64,000 nucleotides of DNA, taken from Gemmatimonadales bacterium UBA2989. GTDB taxonomy: Bacteria > Gemmatimonadota > Gemmatimonadetes > Longimicrobiales > Gaopeijiaceae. This document shows, piece by piece, positions 18,065 to 28,245 of the stretch (its first letter is position 1; the number at the start of each line of letters is the position of its first letter). The stretch covers positions 31,880 through 95,879 of the forward strand of contig DEAF01000034.1 of the NCBI GenBank assembly GCA_002346625.1. Direction: 5' to 3'. The translations under genes and the position numbers were made by a program. The notes beneath the pieces are model-generated. The model saw only the letters and a list, made by a program, of their open reading frames with translations. It had not been told where the DNA came from and made no database searches.

Positions 18065-19014
18065 TGGATTTCTTGGCTATAACTGGTCCTACTACATCTG
18101 GCAAAACTGCTCTTTCAATGGAATTGGCTCCAGCGCTAGATGCTGAAATTATATGTATGGATTCTCGTCAGATCTATCGAGGCATGAATATCGGCACCGA
18201 CAAGGTCAGCAAGGAGCTGCGCAGCTCAGTCACTCACCATGGTGTAGATACTAAAAATCCCGACGAAACTTACAGTGCGGGGCAGTTTGGTCGAGACGCA
18301 CGCATTTGGATTTCTGATATTCAGGCAAGGGCACATGTTCCGATGTTAGTTGGTGGTACGGGGTTTTTCCTCCGCGCTCTTATCGATCCAATGTTTAGTC
18401 AGCCTCATATGGACGAACATCGTTTAAAAAATCTACGTCGTAATATTATGTCTTTTCCTGTGAGCAAGCTAAGGCGTTGGGTGGAAAGGCTTGATCCTGA
18501 CCGTGCAAGAATTGCTGTAGAAGGTGGCCCCCATCGTCTTGGGAGAACTCTTGAGATAGCTCTGTTGACTGGACACCCTCTGAGTTGGTGGCATAAAAAA
18601 GGAGAGATTAGCGAGGAGCCTCTTAGGGGGATGATTGTGGTATTAGAGATTCCTCGAGAAGAATTGGATCGACGTATCAATATCAGGGTAACCAGGATGG
18701 TAGAGAATGGGTTGGTTGATGAAGTAAAAAGACTTTTGGAACAAGGTTATAGCTGTGATGATCCGGGTATGACGGGTACTTCCTATAGGGAGATCTCTGC
18801 TTATCTAAAAGGTGTTACCAGCCTTGAAGAAGCTATTGATCAAATAAGGTCGGTGACCCGCAGGTATGCTCGCAGGCAACTCACATGGTTTAGGCATCAA
18901 GTACCAGAGAACGACGTGGTTCGTATTGACGGGCTCCTGTCTTTGGAAAGTCAGGCTGAAAAAGTTGTTAAATCCTGGAACATCATCGCTGATCGCAAAC
19001 GGATTGAATTATAA
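18064..19014 (+). CDS. miaA: tRNA dimethylallyltransferase
   Basis: MiaA adds a dimethylallyl group to A37 of tRNAs reading codons that start with U. The P-loop GPTTSGKT is at residues 7-14 from the ATG at 18064. The MDSRQIYRGMNIGTDK segment and the GGTGFFLRALI segment are hallmarks. A TTG three bases upstream is an alternative start. It shares one base with the mutL stop (TGATG) and lies two bases before uppP. The mutL-miaA pairing is common. 316 residues. Confidence 0.95.
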   Translation: MDFLAITGPTTSGKTALSMELAPALDAEIICMDSRQIYRGMNIGTDKVSKELRSSVTHHGVDTKNPDETYSAGQFGRDARIWISDIQARAHVPMLVGGTGFFLRALIDPMFSQPHMDEHRLKNLRRNIMSFPVSKLRRWVERLDPDRARIAVEGGPHRLGRTLEIALLTGHPLSWWHKKGEISEEPLRGMIVVLEIPREELDRRINIRVTRMVENGLVDEVKRLLEQGYSCDDPGMTGTSYREISAYLKGVTSLEEAIDQIRSVTRRYARRQLTWFRHQVPENDVVRIDGLLSLESQAEKVVKSWNIIADRKRIEL

Positions 19015-19016
19015 AA

Positions 19017-19805
19017 ATGAGTCTATGGGATGCAGTTTTTTTGGGTTTCCTTCAAGGAACGACTGAATTTCTTCCTATATCGAGCTCAGGCCATCTGGTT
19101 GTGGGTCAAACTTTACTAGGAATTGAAATTCCTGGAGTTCAATTCGAAGTAGCGGTGCACTTAGCAACTCTAGTGTCTATCGTAGCTGTTTACCACTTAC
19201 GTATTAAGAATATTATCTGTGGTGTGATTGCAGGGGAGCATCATTCTTTACAGTACGTAATGTTTCTTATTGTAGGCACATTACCAATTGTGATCGTGGG
19301 TCTATTGTTCAAGGATTCAATAGAAGTGATGTTCGAAAATCCATTTGTTCCAGGAATAGCTTTTTTCTTTACGGGCTTCCTTCTTTGGACTACACGGAAA
19401 GCATTGTCCCGCAAAAATTGGCCAGGACTAAGCCTATTAGCGGTATGCATTATAGGTATGGCCCAAGCACTGGCTGTGGTGCCGGGAATTTCACGATCTG
19501 GTGCAACTGTCGTAGCAGCCTTATGGATGGGGGTAAAAACAGAAGATGCTGCAGCTTTCTCTTTTTTGCTTGCTATTCCAGCAATCTTTGGCGCTACGAT
19601 TCTTCAACTTGGAGGATTGACTGATTTAGGGCATAGCTTAACTCCTATTTTTTTGATGTTAGGATCAATAACAGCTGCTATTACAGGTGTTTTAGCAATT
19701 TTTGCGTTCCTTGATTTTCTTAGTAAAAAAACATTCTATAAGTTTGGGATTTACTGTTGGGCTTTGGGCACTGTGTTCTTGGTCTACCTGGTTTTGATTG
19801 GCTAA
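19017..19805 (+). CDS. uppP: Undecaprenyl-diphosphatase
   Basis: UppP (BacA) dephosphorylates undecaprenyl diphosphate to recycle the lipid carrier of cell-wall synthesis. 262 residues, about eight hydrophobic helices. The two signature regions are QGTTEFLPISSSGHLV at residues 14-29 and VPGISRSGAT near residue 160. It lies in the inner membrane, with the active site in re-entrant loops. It starts two bases after miaA and ends two bases before birA. Confidence 0.95.
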   Translation: MSLWDAVFLGFLQGTTEFLPISSSGHLVVGQTLLGIEIPGVQFEVAVHLATLVSIVAVYHLRIKNIICGVIAGEHHSLQYVMFLIVGTLPIVIVGLLFKDSIEVMFENPFVPGIAFFFTGFLLWTTRKALSRKNWPGLSLLAVCIIGMAQALAVVPGISRSGATVVAALWMGVKTEDAAAFSFLLAIPAIFGATILQLGGLTDLGHSLTPIFLMLGSITAAITGVLAIFAFLDFLSKKTFYKFGIYCWALGTVFLVYLVLIG

Positions 19806-19807
19806 TT

Positions 19808-20578
19808 ATGGTTCCACTTGATTACTGGGAAGAAGAACCCTTGGCAGTGTGGGAGTATCTTTGGAAGGTGCCTAGCTTCGAAGCCTATCATAGCCTCCCA
19901 TCTACTAATGACCGAATTGTAGATTTGGCTAAAGATGGTGCGCCTGCTTTTACAGTAGTCGTTGCTGACACCCAAACAGCTGGACGTGGTAGATCTGGGA
20001 AAACTTGGGAGTCACTTCCAGGATTAGGTTTGTGGATTTCCTTTCTTATACGACCACGGTTGAGCGAAGTACAGTTATTGGTTCCTATCTTGATGGGGAT
20101 TGCGACCACGCGGGCTGTCGAAGCTATTTGTCCAAATCTCTACTTGGAAATAAAGTGGCCTAATGATGTTCTTGTAGGTGGCCGAAAATTAGGAGGAATT
20201 CTTTGTGAGAAAGTGGGCTCCAGTGCGCTTGTGGTGGGTGTGGGAATCAATGTTGGCCAACGCGAAGATGATTTCCCGTCAACCTTTGAGCATAATGCTA
20301 CATCTCTAGAGATAGAGGGTTGTCCTAATGTCTCAAGATCTGAATTGGCCGGCTATTTACTGGATGAATCACGTATCCTGGTCGATCCCTTGCCCAACAA
20401 ATTTAATGATAGCTTACTAATGGAAATCCAGAAAAGAGACGCTTTGGTGGGTCATATGGTTCTTACGGAAACAGGGGAAATAGGACAAGCTGTAGGTATT
20501 GCAGGCGATGGGTCTCTATTGATTGAAGTAGAAGGGAATCATCATTTTATTCGTAGTGGTGGAGTAAGTATTATTTGA
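19808..20578 (+). CDS. birA: Biotin--[acetyl-CoA-carboxylase] ligase
   Basis: Attaches biotin to the carrier protein of acetyl-CoA carboxylase through biotinyl-AMP. 256 residues from the ATG at 19808, which follows uppP by two bases. The adenylate-binding loop reads AGRGRSGKTW and the core has KWPNDVLVGGRKLGGIL. There is no N-terminal helix-turn-helix, so this is the monofunctional form without repressor activity. Its C-terminal domain ends with GGVSII. The next gene, coaX, follows after 67 bases. Confidence 0.93.
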   Translation: MVPLDYWEEEPLAVWEYLWKVPSFEAYHSLPSTNDRIVDLAKDGAPAFTVVVADTQTAGRGRSGKTWESLPGLGLWISFLIRPRLSEVQLLVPILMGIATTRAVEAICPNLYLEIKWPNDVLVGGRKLGGILCEKVGSSALVVGVGINVGQREDDFPSTFEHNATSLEIEGCPNVSRSELAGYLLDESRILVDPLPNKFNDSLLMEIQKRDALVGHMVLTETGEIGQAVGIAGDGSLLIEVEGNHHFIRSGGVSII

Positions 20579-20645
20579 AGCTTTCTGTCATTTAGCAGTT
20601 GATTCACTGAAAATCAAACTAAATCTGGACTATTAGGGAGAAAGT

Positions 20646-21425
20646 ATGGTTGATCTGGTAGTAGACATTGGAAACAGTGATACTGTGCTGGGCATAATAA
20701 AACATGACAACCTGGATTTAGTGTCGAGCTCGCGTGTTAGCACTACGGCACAGCCGACTGTAGCAGAATACAGAAACATTCTTCTTGGCTTGCTTACAAA
20801 TCATGGGGTCACGCCTGACGATTTGAACATAATTATTATAGGTTCTGTCGTTCCATCAATTACATATACGATATCTGATATTCTAGAAAATGTGGGAAAT
20901 GGTTGCCCAGTGGTTGTTACAGCAAGGGATGATCTTCCGATCAACCTTGACCTGGTTGACCGTATAACGATTGGTGTTGATAGAGTAGCTAACGTGCTAG
21001 CAGCAAAAGAAATGTATAGACGTGATACAATAGTGGTGGACTTAGGTACGGCGACAACCTTTGATTGTATTACTGCAGACGGTGTTTTTATGGGTGGCGT
21101 GATCTCCCAGGGAGTCCGATCCGGTATCGAATGGTTAGGTAAGATGACTGCTAAGCTACCTGAATTTGAAATAAGTCCTCCGAAACGAATCATCGGATGT
21201 GAAACTGAAGAATGTGTTCGCAGTGGTGTGTTTTATTCAGCTGTTGATGCTATAGACGGTATTGTTAATCGCATCATAAGAGAGTGGGGAATCTCAGACG
21301 CTTATGTAGTAGCTACTGGAGGTTACGCCACAATGGTAGCTCCGCATACTAAAACAGTGAATCATGTCGAATCTTCCCTTACTCTCTATGGGCTCGCATT
21401 AGCTGGAAGGTCGATTAGGGGTTGA
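20646..21425 (+). CDS. coaX: Type III pantothenate kinase
   Basis: Phosphorylates pantothenate, the first step of coenzyme A synthesis; the type III enzymes need a monovalent cation and resist CoA feedback. AGGGAG precedes the ATG. ASKHA-fold motifs are VVDIGNSDTVLGI at the start, the GVDRVANVLAAKE segment, the phosphate motif VVDLGTATTFD and the adenosine region VVATGGYA. 259 residues. birA-coaX adjacency is frequent and links two cofactor steps. Confidence 0.95.
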   Translation: MVDLVVDIGNSDTVLGIIKHDNLDLVSSSRVSTTAQPTVAEYRNILLGLLTNHGVTPDDLNIIIIGSVVPSITYTISDILENVGNGCPVVVTARDDLPINLDLVDRITIGVDRVANVLAAKEMYRRDTIVVDLGTATTFDCITADGVFMGGVISQGVRSGIEWLGKMTAKLPEFEISPPKRIIGCETEECVRSGVFYSAVDAIDGIVNRIIREWGISDAYVVATGGYATMVAPHTKTVNHVESSLTLYGLALAGRSIRG

Positions 21426-21458
21426 TCATTACTTTTAATTTTTTAAATTCCCATTTCT

Positions 21459-21487
21459 GCACTATTTTTTGTATTTAGTGCTATAAA
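21459..21487 (+). promoter_or_regulatory. Candidate groE promoter with CIRCE-like inverted repeat
   Basis: GCACTA at 21459-21464 and TAGTGC at 21476-21481 form an inverted repeat over the promoter. An extended -10, TG-C-TATAAA, lies at 21479-21487 and no good -35 is seen. The right half AGTGCTA matches the HrcA operator CIRCE, but the distance between GCACT and AGTGC is 13 bases rather than 11 and the left half is weaker. HrcA control is therefore only possible. Confidence 0.4.
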
Positions 21488-21535
21488 TAACCCTGAACTT
21501 CAAGTGAACCAAACAGTTAGCAGGAGGCATTTCGG

Positions 21536-21841
21536 ATGTCGACGGAGGCTACGACCAAGATAAATCCACTTGCGGACCGTGTGGTAGTAACTCCTCTCGA
21601 AGAAGATGAACAGATGCGAGGAGGGCTCTACATTCCGGATACCGCAAAAGAAAAGCCACAGCAGGGCAAGATCGTGGCAGTTGGACCCGGTAAGTTGTCG
21701 GATGAGGGTGTTCGAGTGGAACCAGATGTAGAGGTTGGACAGACTGTCCTCTATGGTAAATACAGTGGTACGGACGTGACTATAGATGGAGTAGAGTTCT
21801 TAATCTTACGTGAGTCTGATATCCTGGCTGTCATTGGCTAG
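21536..21841 (+). CDS. groES: Co-chaperonin GroES
   Basis: Ten-kilodalton lid of the GroEL folding chamber, 101 residues. AGGAGG lies nine bases before the ATG. The core has INPLADRVVVTPLEEDE, the mobile loop region EQMRGGLYIPDTAKEKPQQGKIVAVGPG and YGKYSGTDVTIDG. The first eight residues (STEATTKI) are a short extra tail. groEL follows after 40 bases in the same unit. Confidence 0.97.
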   Translation: MSTEATTKINPLADRVVVTPLEEDEQMRGGLYIPDTAKEKPQQGKIVAVGPGKLSDEGVRVEPDVEVGQTVLYGKYSGTDVTIDGVEFLILRESDILAVIG

Positions 21842-21881
21842 GGGACTTTTCTATAGTGATAAATTGAGGAGTAAGTAATCA

Positions 21882-23516
<1,635 letters not shown>

Positions 23517-23541
23517 AGTCACTTGTACTCCAATTAGTAAA

Positions 23542-23582
23542 TACAGCCCGGTCACTTCACTGTGACTGGGCTGTAGTCTTTA
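23542..23582 (+). terminator. Intrinsic terminator of groESL
   Basis: Fourteen-pair stem, 23542-23555 with 23562-23575, one G-T pair, loop TTCACT, followed by GTCTTT. It ends the groES-groEL transcript 25 bases after the stop. Confidence 0.85.
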
Positions 23583-23623
23583 GAGGTGCTAGTTTTTCAT
23601 TCTAATTTAGATAGCTTTTTGAT

Positions 23624-23645
23624 TGGCCAATACAGTAGTTGGCCA
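23624..23645 (+). promoter_or_regulatory. Hairpin just ahead of thrS
   Basis: TGGCCAA at 23624-23630 and TTGGCCA at 23639-23645 form a perfect seven-pair stem with loop TACAGTAG, ending 17 bases before the thrS ATG. In Escherichia coli ThrRS represses its own mRNA through hairpins upstream of the start. A similar role here is inference; the loop does not carry an evident threonine anticodon. Confidence 0.35.
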
Positions 23646-23662
23646 TACGAAGACAAAGAAAT

Positions 23663-25579
23663 ATGCCAGATATAAAAGTTACTCTCCCAGACGGAAAAAT
23701 TTTACAGCTACCAGGGGGGTCCGCTGTATCAGATGTTGCTCACGCTATCGGCCCTGGATTAGCCAAGGCCGCTTTAGCTGGAGAAGTTGATGGGCTTCTG
23801 GTGGATCTTTCCCATACAATAGATGCTGATGTCAGTCTTAGAATTATTACTGAACGAGATCCTGAAGCACTATCGTTACTGCGTCACTCTGCTGCACATG
23901 TACTAGCTACTGCTGTGCGGGAGCTCCGTCCAGATGCAGGGATTGGTTTTGGCCCTGCAATTGAAGATGGTTTCTACTATGACTTCGACGTTGAAAGTCC
24001 GTTCACCCCAGATGACCTGGAAATTTTTGAAGCTAAGATGGCCGAAGTAATAGATTCTGACTACAAATTCGAACGCTGTGTTGTGACTGCCGAAGAAGCT
24101 CGTGACCTCTTCGCTGACGACCATTTGAAACTGGAAAGGCTAGAGGAATTTGATGAGGGTGAAGTTATCTCGGTGTATCGAGATGGCCCTTTCCTAGATT
24201 TATGCTTGGGCCCTCATATGCCATCCACTGGCAATCTTAAATATTTTAAGCTTATCTCTGGGGCAGGTGCGTATTGGAGGGGGGACGAAAGTCGCCAAAT
24301 GTTACAACGTGTCTATGGGACAGCTTTTTTTAGTCAAAGAGAACTCAATGAACATCTTGATCATTTAGAAGAAGCAAAGAAAAGAGATCATCGAGTTTTA
24401 GGTCGCAAACTTGATCTATTCTCCACCGATGCCCGGGTAGGTCCTGGGCTAATATTATGGCATCCTAAGGGATCTATAATACGCACAGAAATAGAAAATT
24501 TTGAACGTGAATTGGTGATTAGGCACGGATATGATCTTGTACACACACCTCATATCATGAGTGACAAGATTTTTGAAATATCAGGACATCTAGATAATTT
24601 CCAAGAGAGTATGTTCCCGGCAATGGAACTTGAGGGCGGTGCATATCGGCCAAAGCCTATGAATTGCCCTGGTCACATAGCTATCTATGAAAGTGACCAG
24701 AGGTCATATCGAGATTTACCAATACGTATAGCCGAATTTGGCACAGTTTATCGTTACGAACGAAGCGGGGTTTTACACGGCATGCTCAGGGTTCGAGGTT
24801 TTACTCAGGATGATGCCCACGTATTCTGTACCCCCAACCAAGTTACTGAAGAAATAGAAAGACTGTTGGATCTGGTGGAAGAGATGCTCTCAGCTTTCGG
24901 GTATCCGTATACTATTGCACTGGCTACCAAACCCAAGGAAAAAGCATTGGGAACCGATGAAGAATGGGAGTCAGCTGTGAATACACTTGCTGAAACTTTG
25001 AAATCCAGAGGGATATCATTTGAATATGATATGGGAGGGGGGGCGTTTTATGGTCCCAAGCTTGACTTTAAGCTCATCGATGCCATAGGGCGACAATGGC
25101 AAGGTCCTACAGTGCAGTTAGATTTTAATTTACCGGAACGCTTTGGCCTTGAGTACATAGGTGAGGATAACGAACGTCATCGTCCCATAATGTTGCATCG
25201 AGTTCTGGTTGGATCTATGGAAAGATTTGTAGGTGGTCTTATTGAACACTATGCAGGATCCTTTCCTCTGTGGCTAGCTCCTGAGCAGGTCAGGGTATTG
25301 CCAATCTCGGAACAATTGACTGACTCCGCTGAAGATTTTGCCAGGAAATTAAGGAGTGTTGGTATCAGAGGAACGGTGGCTGATAGGGAAACTCTTAGCT
25401 ATCGGATACGGAATGCAGAATTGAGTAAGATTCCTTATATGGTAGTTCTTGGTAATCGCGAAATAGATAGCGGTACTGTTGCAGTTAGGAAACGAGGGAT
25501 CCGTGTTGAAGAAAATTGGGAAAGTGATGAGTTTGTCGATCGACTTTTGAAAGAGATAGGCAACAAGGTGCTTGATTAA
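23663..25579 (+). CDS. thrS: Threonine--tRNA ligase
   Basis: Class II synthetase charging tRNA-Thr. The ATG at 23663 starts directly at the TGS domain (MPDIKVTLPDGK); the TTG 24 bases earlier lies inside an upstream hairpin and is unlikely. 638 residues. In order: TGS domain to about residue 60, the editing domain with HSAAHVLA, the catalytic core with motif 2 (FGTVYRYERSGVLHGMLRVRGFTQDD) and motif 3 (HRVLVGSMERFVG), then the anticodon-binding domain. The product is complete. It lies upstream of the infC leader, a common neighbourhood. Confidence 0.97.
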   Translation: MPDIKVTLPDGKILQLPGGSAVSDVAHAIGPGLAKAALAGEVDGLLVDLSHTIDADVSLRIITERDPEALSLLRHSAAHVLATAVRELRPDAGIGFGPAIEDGFYYDFDVESPFTPDDLEIFEAKMAEVIDSDYKFERCVVTAEEARDLFADDHLKLERLEEFDEGEVISVYRDGPFLDLCLGPHMPSTGNLKYFKLISGAGAYWRGDESRQMLQRVYGTAFFSQRELNEHLDHLEEAKKRDHRVLGRKLDLFSTDARVGPGLILWHPKGSIIRTEIENFERELVIRHGYDLVHTPHIMSDKIFEISGHLDNFQESMFPAMELEGGAYRPKPMNCPGHIAIYESDQRSYRDLPIRIAEFGTVYRYERSGVLHGMLRVRGFTQDDAHVFCTPNQVTEEIERLLDLVEEMLSAFGYPYTIALATKPKEKALGTDEEWESAVNTLAETLKSRGISFEYDMGGGAFYGPKLDFKLIDAIGRQWQGPTVQLDFNLPERFGLEYIGEDNERHRPIMLHRVLVGSMERFVGGLIEHYAGSFPLWLAPEQVRVLPISEQLTDSAEDFARKLRSVGIRGTVADRETLSYRIRNAELSKIPYMVVLGNREIDSGTVAVRKRGIRVEENWESDEFVDRLLKEIGNKVLD

Positions 25580-25782
25580 GAATAGAGAGAGTTGCATCAA
25601 TCTTACTGTTCTAATTTTAGATTTTTAAATGCATGCTAACCTTGACTGGTTCCGTAAACTCGGTGATTTTTCTCGGATCCTGAAATATCATGGCATAGAA
25701 AAAAACTGAAGCGAATCGTAAGATGCGGTTCCACCTTTCGGTTTCATAAAAAAATATGAATACCACAGGGTCGAAGATAGCT

Positions 25783-25847
25783 GATGACTGGAGGAGTATC
25801 TTTAGTCATCCTTGATTCTTGTGGCTCGGGTTGGTCCGGGCTTTTTT
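25783..25847 (+). promoter_or_regulatory. infC-rpmI-rplT leader with terminator (candidate attenuator)
   Basis: The 330-base gap 25580-25909 has no gene. Within it a hairpin GATGACT/AGTCATC pairs 25783-25789 with 25804-25810, and its loop holds GGAGG. It is followed by a seven-pair terminator stem, 25824-25830 with 25835-25841, and six T at 25842-25847, only 62 bases before infC. CCACA near 25763 can also pair with TGTGG at 25820-25824. A terminator inside an infC leader is the layout known for L20 or IF3 attenuation in other bacteria. Which ligand acts here is unknown. Confidence 0.6.
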
Positions 25848-25909
25848 GTTTCGGATAAAATAGTTTTTTCTATTATCAGATTTACTGGGATTTTATTAAG
25901 GAGAGGAAG

Positions 25910-26422
25910 ATTAGAGAACAGAAAACCCGTATAAACGATCAGATTCGAATTAGTCCGGTTCGGTTGATTGACGAATTGGGGAATCAATTAGGGATTGTTT
26001 CTATAGAAGAAGCATGTGATTTGGCTAAAGGCAGAGGTTTAGATGCGGTAGAGGTATCTCCTGATTCTCGGCCTCCTGTAGTAAAACTGATGGACTATGG
26101 GAAGTTTAAGTATGAGGCACAACGTGCCGCCCGAGATGCCAAAAAGAAACAGCATCACGTACAGGTTAAGGAAGTGAAGTTTCGCCCTGGAATTGAGGAT
26201 CACGACTATGAATTTAAAGTTCGCCATGCTCGTCGCTTCTTGAGTGAAGGGAACAAAGTAAAATTGACTATGATGTTTAGAGGGCGGCAGGTGGTTCATC
26301 CTGAATTAGGAAGAGAAGTTCTCAGTCGAGTCACCAAAGATCTTGCGGATATGGGTAAAGCTGAATCTCAGCCAAGCTTGGAAGGTAGGACCATGTCAAT
26401 GGTTCTTTCTCCTCTTAAATAA
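25910..26422 (+). CDS. infC: Translation initiation factor IF-3, ATT start
   Basis: IF-3 keeps ribosomal subunits apart and proofreads start codons. The frame reads IF-3 sequence well upstream of the first TTG at 25964 (RINDQIRISPVRLIDE), and the only start with a ribosome site is ATT at 25910, six bases after AAGGAG at 25898-25903. An AUU start is the well-known basis of IF-3 self-regulation. The product has 170 residues with the N-domain, linker (YEAQRAARDAKKKQ) and C-domain (EVKFRPGIEDHDYEFKVRHA). It leads rpmI and rplT, with a 39-base gap. Confidence 0.95.
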   Translation: MREQKTRINDQIRISPVRLIDELGNQLGIVSIEEACDLAKGRGLDAVEVSPDSRPPVVKLMDYGKFKYEAQRAARDAKKKQHHVQVKEVKFRPGIEDHDYEFKVRHARRFLSEGNKVKLTMMFRGRQVVHPELGREVLSRVTKDLADMGKAESQPSLEGRTMSMVLSPLK

Positions 26423-26461
26423 ATGATCTTATAAGAGGTTTGGTTTAATGGAGCAAATTAA

Positions 26462-26659
26462 ATGCCTAAGATGAAGACTAATAGAGGTGCGGCTAAGCGT
26501 CTTCGCCTGACTGGATCGGGTAAGATCCGTCGCAGGCGTGCTAATAAAAGCCACATACTTACTAAAAAATCACAAAAAAGAAAACGTCGCCTTCGTTCCG
26601 CAACCTTGATCAGTAAATCAGACGACAAGAGAATGAGACGGCTTATCCCAGGTTTCTAA
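26462..26659 (+). CDS. rpmI: 50S ribosomal protein L35
   Basis: Small basic large-subunit protein of 65 residues, the normal length. It opens with [13 protein letters not shown] and has the [16 protein letters not shown] core typical of L35. TGGAG precedes the ATG. It lies between infC and rplT, 29 bases before the latter, in the classic three-gene operon. Confidence 0.97.
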   Translation: MPKMKTNRGAAKRLRLTGSGKIRRRRANKSHILTKKSQKRKRRLRSATLISKSDDKRMRRLIPGF

Positions 26660-26688
26660 GTAAATAATAGGCGAAAGGAAGGGTTCTG

Positions 26689-27051
26689 ATGCCTAGGGTG
26701 ACATCATCCCCAGCTCGCAACAAGAGAAAAAAGAAGATCTTTAAAGCTGCCAAAGGATATTTTGGTGGCAGGAAAAACCTGTATCGTACGGCTAAGGATG
26801 CTGTTGAGAAGGGGTGGGAGCATGCGTACCGAGATCGGAAAAATAAGAAACGTAGTTTCAGGCGTCTCTGGATTACTCGTATCAATGCTGCTGCTCGTGA
26901 AAATGAATTATCCTATTCTCGTTTAATGAATGGGTTAAAGCGTACTGGTATAGATCTGGATCGTAAGGCTTTGGCGGATCTTGCCGTACGCAGCCCTGAA
27001 GCTTTTAGTGCTTTGGCGGACCGTGTCAAAGAAGAACTAGAGGTACAATAG
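26689..27051 (+). CDS. rplT: 50S ribosomal protein L20
   Basis: Assembly protein of the large subunit, 120 residues. AAAGGAAGG precedes the ATG. It opens MPRVTSSPARNKRKKKIFKAAKGYFGG, with the FRRLWITRINAAARENELSYSRLMNGL block of the globular domain. L20 commonly represses its own operon, which fits the leader before infC. A strong terminator follows. Confidence 0.97.
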   Translation: MPRVTSSPARNKRKKKIFKAAKGYFGGRKNLYRTAKDAVEKGWEHAYRDRKNKKRSFRRLWITRINAAARENELSYSRLMNGLKRTGIDLDRKALADLAVRSPEAFSALADRVKEELEVQ

Positions 27052-27081
27052 TTTACTTATCCTATACAATAGTATACCAGG

Positions 27082-27113
27082 GGCTTCACGACAGTTAAGT
27101 TGTGAAGCCTTTT
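27082..27113 (+). terminator. Intrinsic terminator after rplT
   Basis: Eleven-pair stem, 27082-27092 with 27099-27109 (GGCTTCAC.../...GTGAAGCC), one G-T pair, loop AGTTAA, then four T. It separates the infC operon from pheST. Confidence 0.85.
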
Positions 27114-27180
27114 ACTATTGACGCCTATAGGTATAACAGACGTAAGTTGTTGTCTTTAATGGAAGTCGACACATTTATAT

Positions 27181-28245
27181 ATGAACGATTCTAACTCTAT
27201 TCTCAAAGCTCTTAAGGCCCTCGAAGCTGAAGCCCTGGATGCGATAAAAACAGTTTCAGAAACAGATGACCTAGAGAGATTACGCATCACATACATGGGC
27301 AGGAAAGAGGGGTCCCTGTCCGTGTTACTTCGCGAATTAAGCACTTTGGATTCTTCAGAACGCCCCGCAATTGGTGCCGAAGTCAATCGTGTTAAAGATA
27401 TAATTCAAAATGCTCTAAAAGAAAAAAAGAGCGAGCTAACTCCTGCAGACCTTATTGCCGACTCTATAGAAGACCTTACTCTGCCTGGACGTTTTAGGTG
27501 GATGGGTGGAATTCACCCAGTTAATCAGGTAATCGATGAGATCTGGCAGATTTTTCGAGGATTAGGTTTTACACGTGTCCGTGGGCCTGAAGTTGACGAT
27601 GAATGGTATAACTTCGAAGCCTTAAACACACCGCTTGATCATCCGGCAGCTGATGAACAGGATACTATATACTTAAATATTCCTTCACCAGAGTATCTTA
27701 CGTCGCCGTTACTCCGAAGTCACACTTCTCCAGTACAGATTAGAGTTATGGAGAGCTATGAACCTCCGATTAGGATATTGGCTCCGGGGATGGTTTATAG
27801 GAGAGACACATCAGACGCTACACACACACCAGCTTTTGCTCAAATTGAAGGCTTGGTCATTGATGAGGGCATCACGTTCTTAGATTTCAAAGCTACCTTA
27901 GCTGAATTTGCACGCAGATTTTGGGGTCCAGACACAAAGATACGTTTTCGACCATCATTCTTTCCGTTTACTGAACCCAGTGCTGAGGTTGATGTAAAAC
28001 GCCAGCTTACTATGCGAGACGGCACCAAGGTCGAATCCGATTGGATAGAAATTATGGGTGCTGGTATGGTGGACCCCAATGTACTCGAGAATGTTGGTTA
28101 CGATGCCGAGCGATATACTGGATTCGCTTTTGGGATGGGACCTAGTCGAATTGCACTTCTGAAGTATGGGGTATCTGATCTTCGTTTATTTTTTGAAAAC
28201 GATACCCGTTTCCTGGCACAATTCTCTCGCGGACCATTAGGATGA
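27181..28245 (+). CDS. pheS: Phenylalanine--tRNA ligase alpha subunit
   Basis: Catalytic subunit of the heterotetrameric PheRS, 354 residues. An N-terminal coiled coil (about 1-90) is followed by the class II core: motif 1 around HPVNQVIDEIWQIF, motif 2 around RILAPGMVYRRDTSDATHTPAFAQIEGLV and motif 3 at GFAFGMGPSRIALLKYG. The FFPFTEPSAEVDV segment is also conserved. Its stop overlaps the pheT start as ATGA, so the subunits are translationally coupled. Confidence 0.97.
   Translation: MNDSNSILKALKALEAEALDAIKTVSETDDLERLRITYMGRKEGSLSVLLRELSTLDSSERPAIGAEVNRVKDIIQNALKEKKSELTPADLIADSIEDLTLPGRFRWMGGIHPVNQVIDEIWQIFRGLGFTRVRGPEVDDEWYNFEALNTPLDHPAADEQDTIYLNIPSPEYLTSPLLRSHTSPVQIRVMESYEPPIRILAPGMVYRRDTSDATHTPAFAQIEGLVIDEGITFLDFKATLAEFARRFWGPDTKIRFRPSFFPFTEPSAEVDVKRQLTMRDGTKVESDWIEIMGAGMVDPNVLENVGYDAERYTGFAFGMGPSRIALLKYGVSDLRLFFENDTRFLAQFSRGPLG

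Noticed and set aside
25723..25738. T-box-like string (AAAGGTGGAACCGCAT) on the minus strand after thrS
   Set aside because: The T-box antiterminator sequence would face the wrong way, with no minus-strand synthetase or amino-acid gene downstream, and no specifier stem was found.
25964..26422. TTG at 25964 as the infC start
   Set aside because: It would delete the conserved N-terminal RINDQIRI segment, and lacks the ribosome site present before the ATT at 25910.
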